Source: CAWEWH01 sp963812775 (GTDB lineage: Bacteria > Pseudomonadota > Alphaproteobacteria > Rhizobiales > Beijerinckiaceae). Taken from it: a stretch of DNA of 64,000 bases. Where the stretch lies: NCBI GenBank assembly GCA_963812775.1, contig CAWEWH010000007.1:372001-436000 (forward strand), written 5' to 3'. Below are positions 1-8,142 of this stretch, piece by piece (positions within the stretch are counted from its first letter, which is position 1; each line of letters opens with the position of its first letter). The notes under the pieces were generated by a model. The model was not told the DNA's origin and ran no database searches. It saw nothing but the letters and a program-made list of their open reading frames with translations. Made by a program: the position numbers and the translations under genes.

Positions 1-84
1 CGGAGGAGAAGATGCGTTGCATATCAACGCAAAGATGCACGGCTCGCGCCGTCAGCGGCTGGGACGAAAATTCGGTGGCCATGT

Positions 85-336
85 TTAGCGCTTCTTGGGG
101 ACGCGCCGACGTTCCCGCAGCCCGCGCATTAACTCCTCGATGAATGGGAAAGTTTCAAGCAATACGGCGGCCAGAAGCACAGTCACTACAGACCACCAAG
201 GACGTGAAGTTTGCTTCAACCTCAGCTGAAAGTCTGGGAGCTGTCCATGAGCGGCAGGGTGAAGTACATCAGTATCGACTCGGCGATGCCCGACTCCATC
301 GTTAGCCCTTTCGTCGCTTAGCTTACGGCGCCGAGA
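85..336 (-). pseudogene. C-terminal fragment of a membrane-anchored protein
   Basis: An open frame of 84 codons between in-frame stops has no ATG, GTG or upstream TTG start. It ends with one hydrophobic segment (PWWSVVTVLLAAVLLETF) followed by a very basic tail (RERRRVPKKR), the layout of a C-terminal membrane anchor. It lies just downstream of the FAD/Rieske oxidoreductase on the same strand. Either the 5' part is lost or frameshifted, or this is a chance frame. I do not recognise the family. Confidence 0.3.
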
Positions 337-401
337 TCATCGCGATCATCGGGTCACGCAATCTCGAATCCCATCCTAGCCCCCCGCGAGAAAGGCGAGG
401 C

Positions 402-1976
402 TCACTGGGATCGTTTGTCCGCAACATTGTCGTGCCTCGCTGGAATCTCGACATGTTCCAGTGGAGACATAGCCGGGCCATTGAGGACTGCGCCGTCAGG
501 CGCGAATTGCGAGCCATGGCAAGGGCAATCCCAACACTGCTCGGTCGTGTTCCAATGGATATGGCAACCGAGATGCGTACACGACGCCGAATTTGAATGA
601 AGCCGTCCGCTCAGATCCCGACAGACGGCTAACTTGCGGAGGCCGTCGCGCAGAATGCCGCCTTCGCCCGCCTGAAGCTCATCCGCAGAAGACAGTTCAC
701 CTGGCGCAACGACTTCGGCCAAACCCGCAACAGCTGCCACGTTCTCTTTAAGGTAGTTCAAAAGGCCCTTCGGGGTCTTGCGCGAAGGTTCATAGACGGC
801 CTCCCAAGGACTGGAACCGCTTATGATAAGATCCTTGATGAGTAAGCCCGCCAAGGCGCCATGGGTCATGCCTTGGCCAGAGTCGCCCGTTGCAATGAAG
901 ATGTTCTCGCTTCCAGGGCTTCGGCCGATGAAGCCGCAATAGTCGATCGTATCGAGAACCTGTCCTGACCATCGCGCGACTTCTCTTCCAAGGCATGGGA
1001 CGAGGGCGCGGATCCAACTCTCGACTGCTTCAAAGCGAACCTCGCCATCATCCTTTTCACCAGACTTGTGATCGGCGCCGCCAACGATCAGATAGTCGAC
1101 TGTTCCCGGACCGGGGTTGAGCCGAACATAGTGGTACGGGTCGGCCATATCCCAATACAGGGCATCGGAGAGCGTGCCCTGCGGCAACGTAAAGGCCATC
1201 GCGTAGGTGCGGTACGGCGCCATCTTGCTATGCAGCTCAGCCAAAGTGTTGATTGGAGAGTTGGTGGCAAACACTGCCCGGGTGGCGTCGACCGAACCGT
1301 TGGTTTCTGTGGTGATCCGTACGCCACCTCCGCGCTCCTCAATCTGCGTGACTGCGCTGTTTGAGAAAACCATGCCGCCCTTCTGACGTATCGCGGCGGC
1401 GATGCCTCTCAGGTATCGGAGAGGATGGAACGTCGCCTGGTTGGGGTAGCAAATGACTGGGCCTTTCTCAAAGCCCTGTAGAGGCACGCCTTTGACTCGC
1501 TGCGCCGCTACCCCGACCTTTCTGGCAGCCTCATACTCCTTCTCGGATTGCTCCCGGGCGTCCTTGTCACTCATGCCAAGGGCAGGGAAAAGAAAAGCAT
1601 CCAGACGCCGAAAATTGCAGTCGATGTCCAACGTGCGAACGTTCTCTTCGATTCGTGCGACTGCCGCCTCTTGGCTGCGATGGAACTCGCGAGCCACGTC
1701 CTCGCCGCGTGCTTCAATCAGGGCGCTGATGCCGTCGTCGCAAACCGGCGCCAGATGTGCCGTGGTCCGCGAGGTCATCCCGCCGGCCACGAGCCCGCGA
1801 TCCAAGACAATCACCTGTTGGCCGCCAGCAACGAGCTCATAGGCGATTGAGAGGCCGGCCATACCGGCGCCCACAACAACCGTGTCGCAAGTGAGCTTGT
1901 CCCGCAGAGGTGGCGCATCTGGATCGACGTCGATCGACATCCAAAGCGACGTCGTCCGCTGACTGCTGGCGTTCAC
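402..1976 (-). CDS. FAD-dependent oxidoreductase with C-terminal Rieske domain
   Basis: A 524-residue fusion. The N-terminal part is a DadA-type FAD amine oxidoreductase with the dinucleotide-binding motif VVVGAGMAGLSIAYE near residue 35 and the late FAD motif ATGDSGQGMTHG. The last roughly 90 residues are a Rieske [2Fe-2S] domain with both ligand pairs, CTHLGC and CPCHGS. This architecture is known in bacteria and is presumed to pass electrons between FAD and the cluster; its substrate is unknown. The start is GTG, chosen because TGAGGACC lies just upstream. An internal ATG at 1940 is the alternative. The gene begins 11 bases after the DUF892 stop, so the two probably form an operon under the EcfG-like promoter at 2528-2552. 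Confidence 0.9.
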   Translation of the reverse strand: MNASSQRTTSLWMSIDVDPDAPPLRDKLTCDTVVVGAGMAGLSIAYELVAGGQQVIVLDRGLVAGGMTSRTTAHLAPVCDDGISALIEARGEDVAREFHRSQEAAVARIEENVRTLDIDCNFRRLDAFLFPALGMSDKDAREQSEKEYEAARKVGVAAQRVKGVPLQGFEKGPVICYPNQATFHPLRYLRGIAAAIRQKGGMVFSNSAVTQIEERGGGVRITTETNGSVDATRAVFATNSPINTLAELHSKMAPYRTYAMAFTLPQGTLSDALYWDMADPYHYVRLNPGPGTVDYLIVGGADHKSGEKDDGEVRFEAVESWIRALVPCLGREVARWSGQVLDTIDYCGFIGRSPGSENIFIATGDSGQGMTHGALAGLLIKDLIISGSSPWEAVYEPSRKTPKGLLNYLKENVAAVAGLAEVVAPGELSSADELQAGEGGILRDGLRKLAVCRDLSGRLHSNSASCTHLGCHIHWNTTEQCWDCPCHGSQFAPDGAVLNGPAMSPLEHVEIPARHDNVADKRSQ

Positions 1977-1987
1977 GAGAGCGGTCC

Positions 1988-2494
1988 TCAGCTCGCCGCT
2001 TTGAGATTGACCTTCTTGGTCGCGATCCCACTGAGCTTCTTGTCGGCGGCCTTCTCCTCCTTCAATGTCCTCTCATAGAGCTTGGCCAAGGCATCGTTTC
2101 CAAGCTCCTCCGCCCACGCGATCAAGGTGCCATATCGCGTAATCTCATAGTGCTCCACCGCCTGAGCGGCAGCGAGCAACGCTGCATCAAGGACCTTTTT
2201 GTCCTCGACTTCCTTGGCCAGCGCTTCGGCCTCCTTGATGATGCCGTCGATCGCGGGACAGGACGTCGCCTTTGCTTCCTTGCCGATCATTTCGAAAGCT
2301 TGCTCAAGACGCTGAACCTGCTTCTCTGTCTCGCCGAGGTGATTGCGGAGCGCGGTGCTGAGTTCGCGGTTCGTCGCCCGGTCGATCATGTCGGGAAGCG
2401 CCTTCAGAATCTGCTTCTCGGTGTAATAGAGGTCCTGCATGACGTGCAGGAATAGATCATCCATCGTCTTGATGTCGTGGCTGAAGAGGCCCAT
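1988..2494 (-). CDS. DUF892 ferritin-like protein (YciE/YciF family)
   Basis: A 168-residue, almost all-helical protein. The opening MGLFSHDIKTMDDLFLHVMQDLYYTEKQIL and the later TSCPAIDGIIKEA and AVEHYEITRYGTL segments are typical of DUF892 (YciF), a ferritin-like four-helix family induced by stress. The Glu/His residues in those segments are the usual di-metal ligands. The frame remains open upstream, but the ATG at 2494 has GGAG at the right distance and matches the family start. It is the first gene of a two-gene operon with the FAD/Rieske oxidoreductase. Its exact biochemical role is unknown in the family. Confidence 0.92.
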   Translation of the reverse strand: MGLFSHDIKTMDDLFLHVMQDLYYTEKQILKALPDMIDRATNRELSTALRNHLGETEKQVQRLEQAFEMIGKEAKATSCPAIDGIIKEAEALAKEVEDKKVLDAALLAAAQAVEHYEITRYGTLIAWAEELGNDALAKLYERTLKEEKAADKKLSGIATKKVNLKAAS

Positions 2495-2527
2495 GGCGTC
2501 GCTCCGTGCTACCAGGCTGGAGGTCGT

Positions 2528-2552
2528 AACGCCGCGCTTGAGCCTCGGTTCC
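2528..2552 (-). promoter_or_regulatory. EcfG-type general stress promoter
   Basis: On the minus strand GGAAC (2548-2552) and CGTT (2528-2531) are separated by exactly 16 bases, the consensus for the alphaproteobacterial general stress sigma factor EcfG. The -10 element ends 34 bases before the DUF892 start codon, which suits a promoter. The motif is seen directly; activity is inferred. Confidence 0.65.
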
Positions 2553-2783
2553 GTATGCTCGCTCTCCCTGTTTCGGGTAGCATTCAACGGAGGCCGAATG
2601 TACCCTCGAAGATAGAGGATAGCCGCCCGGCAGAATGAGGGCTGAAAGCGCCGAGCGACCAACCTAGTCAGGCCCGCCGGCCTTGCCCGAAGTGGTGGTA
2701 ACGCCAGGCATCAGGGCATCATCGAATTCCCCGACGCAACTGAGCCGGCTTCCGGGCGTTAAGCCGCAAGCAAAGGTCGGTAA

Positions 2784-3698
2784 ATGGTCGATGAAATCCG
2801 AAGCCCAGGACCAGGCGGGTCGCTGGACTGCCTGATCATTGGGGGCGGGCCGGCCGGGCTGACGGCCGGAATTTATCTCGCGCGCTTCCGCCGCAAAGTC
2901 CTCCTTATCGACGCCGGGGCGAGCCGCGCCGCAAGGATCCCGGAGAGCCACAATCATCCGGGCTTTGCCGGGATTTCAGGGCCGGCGCTGCTGGAGGCGC
3001 TGCGCCAGCAGGCCTGTAGCTATGGGGTAGCCATCGAACGAGGGGCGGTGGAGAGTTTGCAAAAGACGCCCGAGGGTTTTGCCGCGACGTTCGGCACGAC
3101 GCGCATCGTGGCCTTCCGCGTGCTCCTAGCCACGGGGCTCACCGACATCAGCCCCGATCTGCCGGGCCTCGGTCGGGCCATCGCCCATGCAGCGGTGCGC
3201 TATTGTCCCGTGTGCGACGCCTTCGAGGCGACCGATGCCAACATCGCCGTCTATGGTGTGTTGCCGGACGCAGTCACCAAGGCGCTCTTCCTCAGGACCT
3301 ACAGCCGGCGCGTGACGCTGCTGCCAGTCGAGGACTTGCGCGAACAATGCCGCGAGCTCACCGAGGCCGGCGTCGTAGTGGCGCCTTCACCCGCAGCGCG
3401 CTTCTCGGAGAAGTCATCCGGAATTAGCGTCGAGCTTACGGACGGCAATCACCTGACCTTCGACGTGCTCTATCCGGCTCTGGGGTGCGAGGTTCATTCG
3501 GCCCTGGCTACGGCGCTGGGCGCCAGAAGCAACGCGATCGGCTGCCTCGAGGTCAACGAGAAGCAGCTCACGTCCGTGGATGGCCTCTACGCGGCCGGTG
3601 ACGTGGTGTCGGACCTGCACCAGATCTGCGTAGCGGAGGGCCACGCCGCGATTGCCGCGACCGCCATTCACAATAGCCTGCCGCGGATCTTGCGTTGA
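2784..3698 (+). CDS. thioredoxin reductase-like FAD oxidoreductase
   Basis: A 304-residue protein of the class II pyridine nucleotide-disulfide oxidoreductase type, about the length of TrxB. The FAD motif LIIGGGPAGLTAGIYLAR is near residue 20, the redox pair CPVC near 145, and the C-terminal FAD motif GLYAAGDVV near 270. The central NAD(P)H motif is not canonical: where TrxB has GGGDSA this protein reads VYGVLPDA, so ordinary NADPH use is doubtful. No thioredoxin gene is adjacent. The start ATG follows an AAGG-type site. It is transcribed divergently from the DUF892 operon. Confidence 0.85.
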   Translation: MVDEIRSPGPGGSLDCLIIGGGPAGLTAGIYLARFRRKVLLIDAGASRAARIPESHNHPGFAGISGPALLEALRQQACSYGVAIERGAVESLQKTPEGFAATFGTTRIVAFRVLLATGLTDISPDLPGLGRAIAHAAVRYCPVCDAFEATDANIAVYGVLPDAVTKALFLRTYSRRVTLLPVEDLREQCRELTEAGVVVAPSPAARFSEKSSGISVELTDGNHLTFDVLYPALGCEVHSALATALGARSNAIGCLEVNEKQLTSVDGLYAAGDVVSDLHQICVAEGHAAIAATAIHNSLPRILR

Positions 3699-3746
3699 CG
3701 AGGCGCCGCGACGTTGGACCGCATGTCCGTGCCGAGGGGCGCGAGG

Positions 3747-4364
3747 TCAGCTGGAGCTGTCCCGGCGCTGTCGCTTCTCGATGTCCTCGACGGCGCGCAT
3801 TTTGATGGCCAGGGGCAGGTCCAGGCCGGCGAGTTTCCAGCCGCCGCTCGACAGGATGAAATGCAACGCATAGGCGTCGCCGGTGGCCTGGCCGTCCGCG
3901 TCGAGGATCAGCTTGAAGCGCGAGGGGCCGGTGAATTCCGACCGCGTGAGGATGCGCAGCCCCTGTCGTAGGAAGGAGGTGAGGGGCGGCGGCGCTTGCT
4001 CCGGCCCTATCACCGTCTGCAGCAGGCTGGCGTGCGGCCGGCGGGCGGCCAGAAAATCGGAGAGGTTGGCGGGCGTGAGCAGCTCCTCGACGAAGGGGTC
4101 GGCCAGGGTCGAGCCGATGGCGACGGCGAGGCCGCGGCGGAACGGCGTCAGATCCTTGGACTTGCTGTTGCGCTCGAGATAAGTGGCGATGAGTTGCTTG
4201 GTGAGTGAGCGCCGCAATGGCACGAGGTCGACGCGCCCAGCGACGCCCTCAACGTCGCCCCGCCCCGCCGCAACGCCGAGCTCGCGCGCCGCGACGAAGG
4301 GCGAGATCACGTAGCATAGGACGACCGCGACCAGGCCGGCCGTTAAGACGACGCGCAAACGCAT
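3747..4364 (-). CDS. DUF2939 membrane-anchored protein
   Basis: A 205-residue protein with an N-terminal hydrophobic segment (VVLTAGLVAVVLCYVISPFVAA) that serves as signal or anchor, followed by a soluble domain. The frame is open far upstream, but ATG 4364 preceded by GAGG gives the natural start. Matching blocks such as GDVEGVAGRVDLVPLRRSL and the C-terminal GWKLAGLDLP identify the DUF2939 family. A paralogue is encoded at 8143-8763 on the other strand. The function of the family is unknown; a periplasmic location is inferred. Confidence 0.82.
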   Translation of the reverse strand: MRLRVVLTAGLVAVVLCYVISPFVAARELGVAAGRGDVEGVAGRVDLVPLRRSLTKQLIATYLERNSKSKDLTPFRRGLAVAIGSTLADPFVEELLTPANLSDFLAARRPHASLLQTVIGPEQAPPPLTSFLRQGLRILTRSEFTGPSRFKLILDADGQATGDAYALHFILSSGGWKLAGLDLPLAIKMRAVEDIEKRQRRDSSS

Positions 4365-4450
4365 GGAGGCACCTCGGTGAACGCCTGCCGTGATGGGGAA
4401 AATGTCGGGCGGCAATAGGGCAGGCGTGACCTCGCGCCGCCGGCTGGTCC

Positions 4451-4705
4451 TCAACCATGGCGAAGCTTGAAGAAGATGATGATGCCGCAAAGGCCAAGCG
4501 TGACTCCGTTGGCGGCGACGATCGGCCACTCGCCCTTGAGGATGCCGAAGAGGAGCCACAAAACGAGACCTATCGCCAGGACGAGCAGCATCTTGAAGGA
4601 AAGATCGTGGGTGGAGCGCGTGCGCCAGACGCGTGTGACCTGGGGCAGATAGGCGCCCGTCGTGAAGAGCGCCGCGGCGTAGCCGATGATTGTGGTGGCA
4701 TCCAT
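4451..4705 (-). CDS. SemiSWEET-type sugar transporter
   Basis: An 84-residue membrane protein with three hydrophobic helices and the PQ-loop signature YLPQVTRVWRT near residue 20, the typical size and layout of bacterial SemiSWEETs. These dimerise to move sugars passively across the inner membrane. The start ATG at 4705 is preferred over an upstream in-frame start because the preceding 42 residues are not hydrophobic. It also lies just downstream of the EcfG-like promoter at 4728-4752. It may be cotranscribed with the DUF2939 gene 86 bases downstream. Its substrate cannot be told. Confidence 0.85.
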   Translation of the reverse strand: MDATTIIGYAAALFTTGAYLPQVTRVWRTRSTHDLSFKMLLVLAIGLVLWLLFGILKGEWPIVAANGVTLGLCGIIIFFKLRHG

Positions 4706-4727
4706 GGGGGACTGGCTGTTGGTCTTG

Positions 4728-4752
4728 AACGTGAGCGAGCGCCGCCTGTTCC
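4728..4752 (-). promoter_or_regulatory. EcfG-type general stress promoter
   Basis: GGAAC (4748-4752, minus strand) and CGTT (4728-4731) are spaced by exactly 16 bases, 22 bases before the SemiSWEET start codon. This is an exact match to the EcfG consensus. Activity is inferred. Confidence 0.62.
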
Positions 4753-5052
4753 TTGCGTGCCGCGCGGCCGCGCCCGCGCTCAGCGCAGGGCATGAGATGC
4801 CTGTGACGGGCATGGCCGTCTTTGGATTCACGCCACGCGGGTTGACGAGCAGCGCAACAGATTGTCAGGCGTGGTGGCGAGCATGTCCGCCGACAAAGAC
4901 GTTGGACCACCTCGCCGAGTGGCGGACCGACGCGGCCGACATGTGGTTTCTCCTGAGCGGTTGGAACGCGGAGCCGGCCTCGACGCCCGGCAACGCTCGC
5001 CCCCCATCGCATTCACAAGTTCGGGCCGCGCATCCGGCGGCGCTTACATGCT

Positions 5053-5078
5053 GGAACCTGAAAGAAGCGTTTTTGGTT
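5053..5078 (+). promoter_or_regulatory. possible EcfG-type promoter (one mismatch)
   Basis: GGAAC at 5053-5057 is followed after 17 bases by GGTT at 5075-5078, against the expected CGTT. It sits 29 bases before the start codon at 5108, a sensible place. It is weaker than the exact matches elsewhere in this region. Confidence 0.4.
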
Positions 5079-5107
5079 GAACAGGGGTGGGGACCAAGGA
5101 GGCAGCT

Positions 5108-5362
5108 ATGAAAAGGATAGTCGGAGCATTCGCTGCTGCTGCTTTGTTGACGGGCACGCCCGCCCTGGCAGTAGACACTCAAAACAAAGAAAATGTGGGC
5201 GTCAAGAGCGAGGAAAAAGCGGCTGGAGGATTGGGTGCTGATCACGATAAGAGCGCAACGGGAAGCACGACAACGACCGGCTCTGGAATGACGCGGCCCC
5301 CGAAGGAGCCAACCGGCGGCAGCGGCAAAGCTAGCGAGCCCGAGAAGAACCAGCTGAAATAA
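5108..5362 (+). CDS. small exported hydrophilic protein
   Basis: An 84-residue protein with a clear signal peptide (MKRIVGAFAAAALLTGTPALA, cleavage expected after ALA). The mature part is short, hydrophilic and disordered-looking, rich in Gly, Ser, Thr, Lys and Glu, with no Cys. A strong ribosome site AAGGAGG lies 5 bases before the ATG and decides the start over an upstream frame extension. No known domain is visible. The context among stress-type genes and the EcfG-like motif upstream suggest a stress-induced periplasmic protein, but that is inference. Confidence 0.75.
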   Translation: MKRIVGAFAAAALLTGTPALAVDTQNKENVGVKSEEKAAGGLGADHDKSATGSTTTTGSGMTRPPKEPTGGSGKASEPEKNQLK

Positions 5363-5476
5363 GCCCGTGCTCCTGGCACGCTTAAAGCATAACCCGGGCC
5401 TTGTCCGACCCACTACGTCCGGCCTGGAAATCCAGAGGCCGGTAAGCAACAGGACCAGGCAACTGCGGCGGCGCCG

Positions 5477-5720
5477 TTAAGAAGAGCACACGCCGCATCG
5501 TGCTTGGTTGCTAGCCCTGCTCGCTACCTTGTGCGCCAAGCCCGCGTCGGTGTGGCGGCCTTCGTAGCGCCGGTCGATGTCGTCGATGGTCTTGTCGGCG
5601 TGCTTCGGGTCGACCGCCAGCAGGATCGCGTCGAGCTTGGCTTCCAAGTCGCGCTGTGACCCGCCTCATTCTCGCGCCCTCATCAACTTTGATCGTTCGC
5701 ATCCCTGAGTACGGTTCCAT
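5477..5720 (-). pseudogene. broken small gene, unknown family
   Basis: A frame beginning at an ATG at 5720 (MEPYSGMRTIKVDEGARM) and a second frame downstream (DLEAKLDAILLAVDPKHAD, then KTIDDIDRRYEGRHTDAG) look like two halves of one protein. The second half has natural-looking, charged helical sequence but no start and an in-frame stop just upstream. The span is 244 bases, one more than a multiple of three, so a single-base insertion near 5655-5665 would explain it. The family is not recognised. Confidence 0.3.
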
Positions 5721-5752
5721 TGGTCAAGCCTTGTCGCAGTTTTCGGCCGAAC

Positions 5753-5958
5753 CTAAGCGCAGTCCGAAGAAGTGCGGGAAGTGACTATGCCCGGCAGCGC
5801 ACCCCTTTGCGGCGCCGAAGCCTCGGCCGCGGCGCGGGTCGCGAGAACTTCCAAGGTCACAGCGGCCCATAGCAGGTATTCCTTGATCTTCGAATCCCGG
5901 GCCACTTGATAAGCAATCGGCAGTCGGCTGCCCCGCTCAGCATCTCCTTCTTGGTCAT
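5753..5958 (-). pseudogene. frameshifted member of a small helical protein family
   Basis: The ATG at 5958 opens MTKKEMLSGAADCR, preceded by GGAGA. The frame then stops being protein-like near 5911-5925, and the neighbouring frame continues with AYQVARDSKIKEYLLWAAV and TLEVLATRAAAE to a TAG at 5753. Joined, this resembles the proteins at 7459-7665 and 13010-13228: a start like M..EML..A, then CR.LA, then a helix ending AA.(I/T)(W/L)E. The 206-base span is one base short of a multiple of three. The function of the family is unknown. Confidence 0.45.
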
Positions 5959-6068
5959 CGGGCGGTCTCCGGCGGCCAAATGCGTGGTTGCCACCGAAGG
6001 TTCCTTTGCGCGATGCGGCTCAACTAGTGCGGCTTTGCTCCCCCACTCGCAATCCGCGACCGTCACAC

Positions 6069-6239
6069 CTAGAGCTTCTCGACGGCCAACATCCTTCCGG
6101 CTTGCTTCGGCCTCAGCATCTGCGAGGTAATCTCGTCAGCGCCGGTGGGCACCCAAAAGTCAACTGGCAGTGGCATCGGCAACTCCGCTGCGCGGCTCAA
6201 TTGAAGCGCGCGACAACTTGGAATTGAAAGCCATTTCAA
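6069..6239 (-). pseudogene. truncated copy of the YLF/WVP small-protein family
   Basis: In one minus-strand frame ending at a TAG (6069-6071) the translation reads AAELPMPLPVDFWVP, then TGADEITSQMLRPKQAGRM. This matches the C-terminal half of the protein at 10056-10409 (RARELPIPPPVDYWVP, then ADPISRNMLEPSQAGKM) almost position for position. The N-terminal half (YLFLRI.. and the helix-turn-helix-like part) is missing or unrecognisable upstream of 6239. It is therefore a remnant of a fourth copy in this window, lying next to the terminator of the stress gene at 6303. Confidence 0.5.
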
Positions 6240-6241
6240 AA

Positions 6242-6277
6242 GAACAACCCCTCCGCATTGCTGCGAAGGGGTTGTTC
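6242..6277 (-). terminator. rho-independent terminator
   Basis: An 11-base perfect inverted repeat (AACAACCCCT against AGGGGTTGTT) with a 14-base loop is followed on the minus strand by TTTTG. It lies 26 bases after the stop of the YflT-like gene, which it should terminate. Confidence 0.7.
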
Positions 6278-6302
6278 GAAGGGGTGCAACTCTGTGCGCG
6301 GC

Positions 6303-6953
6303 CTAATACGTTCCTGTCCGACAAGTCGTCCCGTACATTTCGCGTTCGCGCCGGGCCTCGTCGGCAGTGTAGGGCTTTGCGCTTGGATCGAATTTGCTCC
6401 ATCCTTGCTTCTTCCATGCGGTCGTACGGTCGCGCATGTTGACGCAAGCACGGTCGAGAATCGCCTCGTAGCGTGCGCGTTCTCCATCAGGCACGTGGGC
6501 TGTCACAAGACTGCCGCCGCGCCGCACGCCTTCCGCATAGGCATGCGCGTCCTCCTCACCGACGCCAGCCTGCGTTAAGGCACCGATCAATCCACCGGCA
6601 GTGCCACCGGCCGCGGCCCCAAGAGCTGTTGAGGCCAGCCAGCCAGCGGCCACGACAGGACCGATGCCGGGGATAGCCATCAAACCTAGCCCAGCAAGAA
6701 GTCCCGCGGCTCCGCCCAACGCAGCGCCGACGCCGGCGCCGGCTGCGGCTCCCTCAGCTCGATCGTCCGTGCCGTCGCGATCACGGTCAACGCGATTTTT
6801 TGCATCCTTGCGAGAGCCGTCACCCGAGTACCAGTTGTCGGCGTTACTTGCCATGATGCTGACCTGGTCGTGGCTCAGGCCGGCAGCTTCGAGTTCCTGC
6901 ACTGCCTTGCTGGCGGAGGGGTAGTCGTCAAACAGACGTGAGATAGTTGTCAT
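6303..6953 (-). CDS. YflT-like general stress protein
   Basis: A 216-residue protein. The N-terminal roughly 45 residues (TTISRLFDDYPSASKAVQEL, then AGLSHDQVSIMASN) form the YflT / heat-induced stress domain. A long Gly/Ala-rich hydrophobic stretch (residues about 68-130) resembles the glycine-zipper of such stress proteins. The C-terminal part has VRRGGSLVTAHVPDGE, typical of the family, then an added basic tail. Its start is preceded by AAGGA. It follows the small exported gene at 6981 by 27 bases, so the pair is probably one operon under the promoter at 7331-7356. The biochemical role is unknown in the family. Confidence 0.85.
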   Translation of the reverse strand: MTTISRLFDDYPSASKAVQELEAAGLSHDQVSIMASNADNWYSGDGSRKDAKNRVDRDRDGTDDRAEGAAAGAGVGAALGGAAGLLAGLGLMAIPGIGPVVAAGWLASTALGAAAGGTAGGLIGALTQAGVGEEDAHAYAEGVRRGGSLVTAHVPDGERARYEAILDRACVNMRDRTTAWKKQGWSKFDPSAKPYTADEARREREMYGTTCRTGTY

Positions 6954-6980
6954 TGCCGTTGTCCTTGTTGGTCCCTCGCG

Positions 6981-7298
6981 TTACTGCGAGATGACGTTCC
7001 CCTTGAAGTCCAAGCTGACGTTCACCGACTTGCCGCCCTTCTGGGCCTTGCCACGCCAGACGCCACCGTCGTCCTTCTTGAGATCGCTAACGTTGGCGAA
7101 CCCTTCGGATTCAATTCGCGATTTGGCTTGTCCCTCAGTGAAGCTGTTTGCTCCTGTGACTGGGTTGGCGTCTTTGCTGTCAGGTGAGTTGATGGCCTTA
7201 TTGCCCGGCGCGTCCTTAGCGGGCGGGCTCTGCTGTTGAGCAAGAGTGGGCCCGACGATCAACGAGGCGGCGGCGGCCAGTAGTATCGGATAGCGCAT
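6981..7298 (-). CDS. small exported PepSY/YmgD-like protein
   Basis: A 105-residue protein with a signal peptide (MRYPILLAAAASLIVGPTLA, cut before QQQ). A disordered linker follows, then a C-terminal domain of about 55 residues with SFTEGQAKSRIESEGFANVS and GVWRGKA. It ends in LDFKGNVISQ, the usual pattern of small periplasmic PepSY-like proteins. The ATG at 7298 is chosen because GGAGGAG precedes it closely. It is the first gene of an operon with the YflT-like stress gene. Confidence 0.8.
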   Translation of the reverse strand: MRYPILLAAAASLIVGPTLAQQQSPPAKDAPGNKAINSPDSKDANPVTGANSFTEGQAKSRIESEGFANVSDLKKDDGGVWRGKAQKGGKSVNVSLDFKGNVISQ

Positions 7299-7330
7299 GG
7301 AAGCTCCTCCATTTTGGTTTGGTGACGAAC

Positions 7331-7356
7331 AACAACGCGCTAACCTACAAGGTTCC
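7331..7356 (-). promoter_or_regulatory. possible EcfG-type promoter
   Basis: On the minus strand GGAAC (7352-7356) is followed after 17 bases by TGTT (7331-7334), one base off the CGTT consensus. It lies 33 bases before the start at 7298. Confidence 0.5.
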
Positions 7357-7458
7357 GACGAGTGACCAGCGGACGTGCTTCCGTTCTGTGATGGCTCGGG
7401 TGGGCGTACCGCCGCAGGTATGAGCAGGATGCTCAACTCAACCGTCCGGCATCTCAAC

Positions 7459-7665
7459 TCAGGCCGCGTCGGCTTTTCCTACCCTCAGACCTGACGAGTT
7501 GATGGGGCGCATCGCATCGTACCAACTCGCCGTGGCTTCCCAGATCTCCGCGGCCATCGCGAGAACCCGCCGTCGTTCCAGATCGCGGGTTACTTCTGCC
7601 AACCGGCGAAGTTCATCAGCGCGTCGAAGCATTTCGGCCTGGTCCATTCGAATCGACGAAAGCAT
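7459..7665 (-). CDS. small helical protein, unknown function
   Basis: A 68-residue, mostly helical, charged protein without signal or membrane segment. The core EMLRRADELRRLAEVTRDLE and AAEIWEATASWYD is shared with the gene at 13010-13228 (AEIWEAAAERYD) and the broken gene at 5753-5958. Such short proteins are common and uncharacterised in rhizobia. Neither ATG 7665 nor the inner ATG 7647 has a good ribosome site. An exact EcfG-type promoter lies upstream at 7821-7845. Confidence 0.6.
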   Translation of the reverse strand: MLSSIRMDQAEMLRRADELRRLAEVTRDLERRRVLAMAAEIWEATASWYDAMRPINSSGLRVGKADAA

Positions 7666-8142
7666 CTCGCTGCACGGTCGGTTTCAGATAGCGCGGGCAT
7701 TACTACAGATCGTGGCCGCGCCGCCGCCCTTCTCCAAAGGCAAAGGCCGCCTGGATCGTAACCCCAGCGGCCTCCTCATCCCGTAGGGACTCGCACTGCT
7801 TAGCGTGGCTCGGATTGGGAAACGGCGAAGCCCGCCGATGGTTCCGGGCAGCGTTCGACCAATGCGCAAACAGCCATCGGCACTATCGCCATCGAAGAAA
7901 TCGCGCCTGCGCACGCTGGAAAGCCCGCAAGGCAATTTGGTGAAAAAATTGGTTTTGCGCATCAATTGATAATCTCGGCGTCCGTCTACCCAGCTATCCT
8001 CCCGTCACCGTCACGTGCAGCCATTCGGAGTGCCGTCGACGACGCAGCGCGATCTCTTTAGCAGGAGCCGCCTGAGCCGAAAGGTCGCCGTCTCAGCGGC
8101 AGGGCGCGCGAATCCTACCAACTTGAGCGGCGTTCATACCGC
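7666..8142. other. intergenic region, no convincing gene
   Basis: The 477 bases between divergent genes hold an exact EcfG-type promoter on the minus strand (7821-7845). A minus-strand frame covering 7684-7965 has no family features and no ribosome site. I do not annotate it. Confidence 0.5.
7821..7845 (-). promoter_or_regulatory. EcfG-type general stress promoter
   Basis: GGAAC (7841-7845, minus strand) and CGTT (7821-7824) are spaced by exactly 16 bases. The next supported minus-strand gene starts at 7665, giving a leader of about 150 bases. Confidence 0.5.

Larger units (their letters stand above)
4706..5107. other. divergent intergenic region
   Basis: I see no convincing gene in these 402 bases. 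They carry two outward-facing promoter-like motifs: the minus-strand EcfG-type site at 4728-4752 for the SemiSWEET gene and a weaker plus-strand one at 5053-5078 for the small exported protein. The ORFs that cross the region are unsupported frames. Confidence 0.6.

Noticed and set aside
3747..5012. A 421-codon frame that would extend the DUF2939 gene upstream
   Set aside because: The upstream 200 residues are not protein-like, the family start and a ribosome site are at 4364, and the extension would run through the SemiSWEET gene and its promoter.
7684..7965. A 93-codon minus-strand ORF
   Set aside because: No family features and no ribosome site; it would also span the promoter at 7821-7845.
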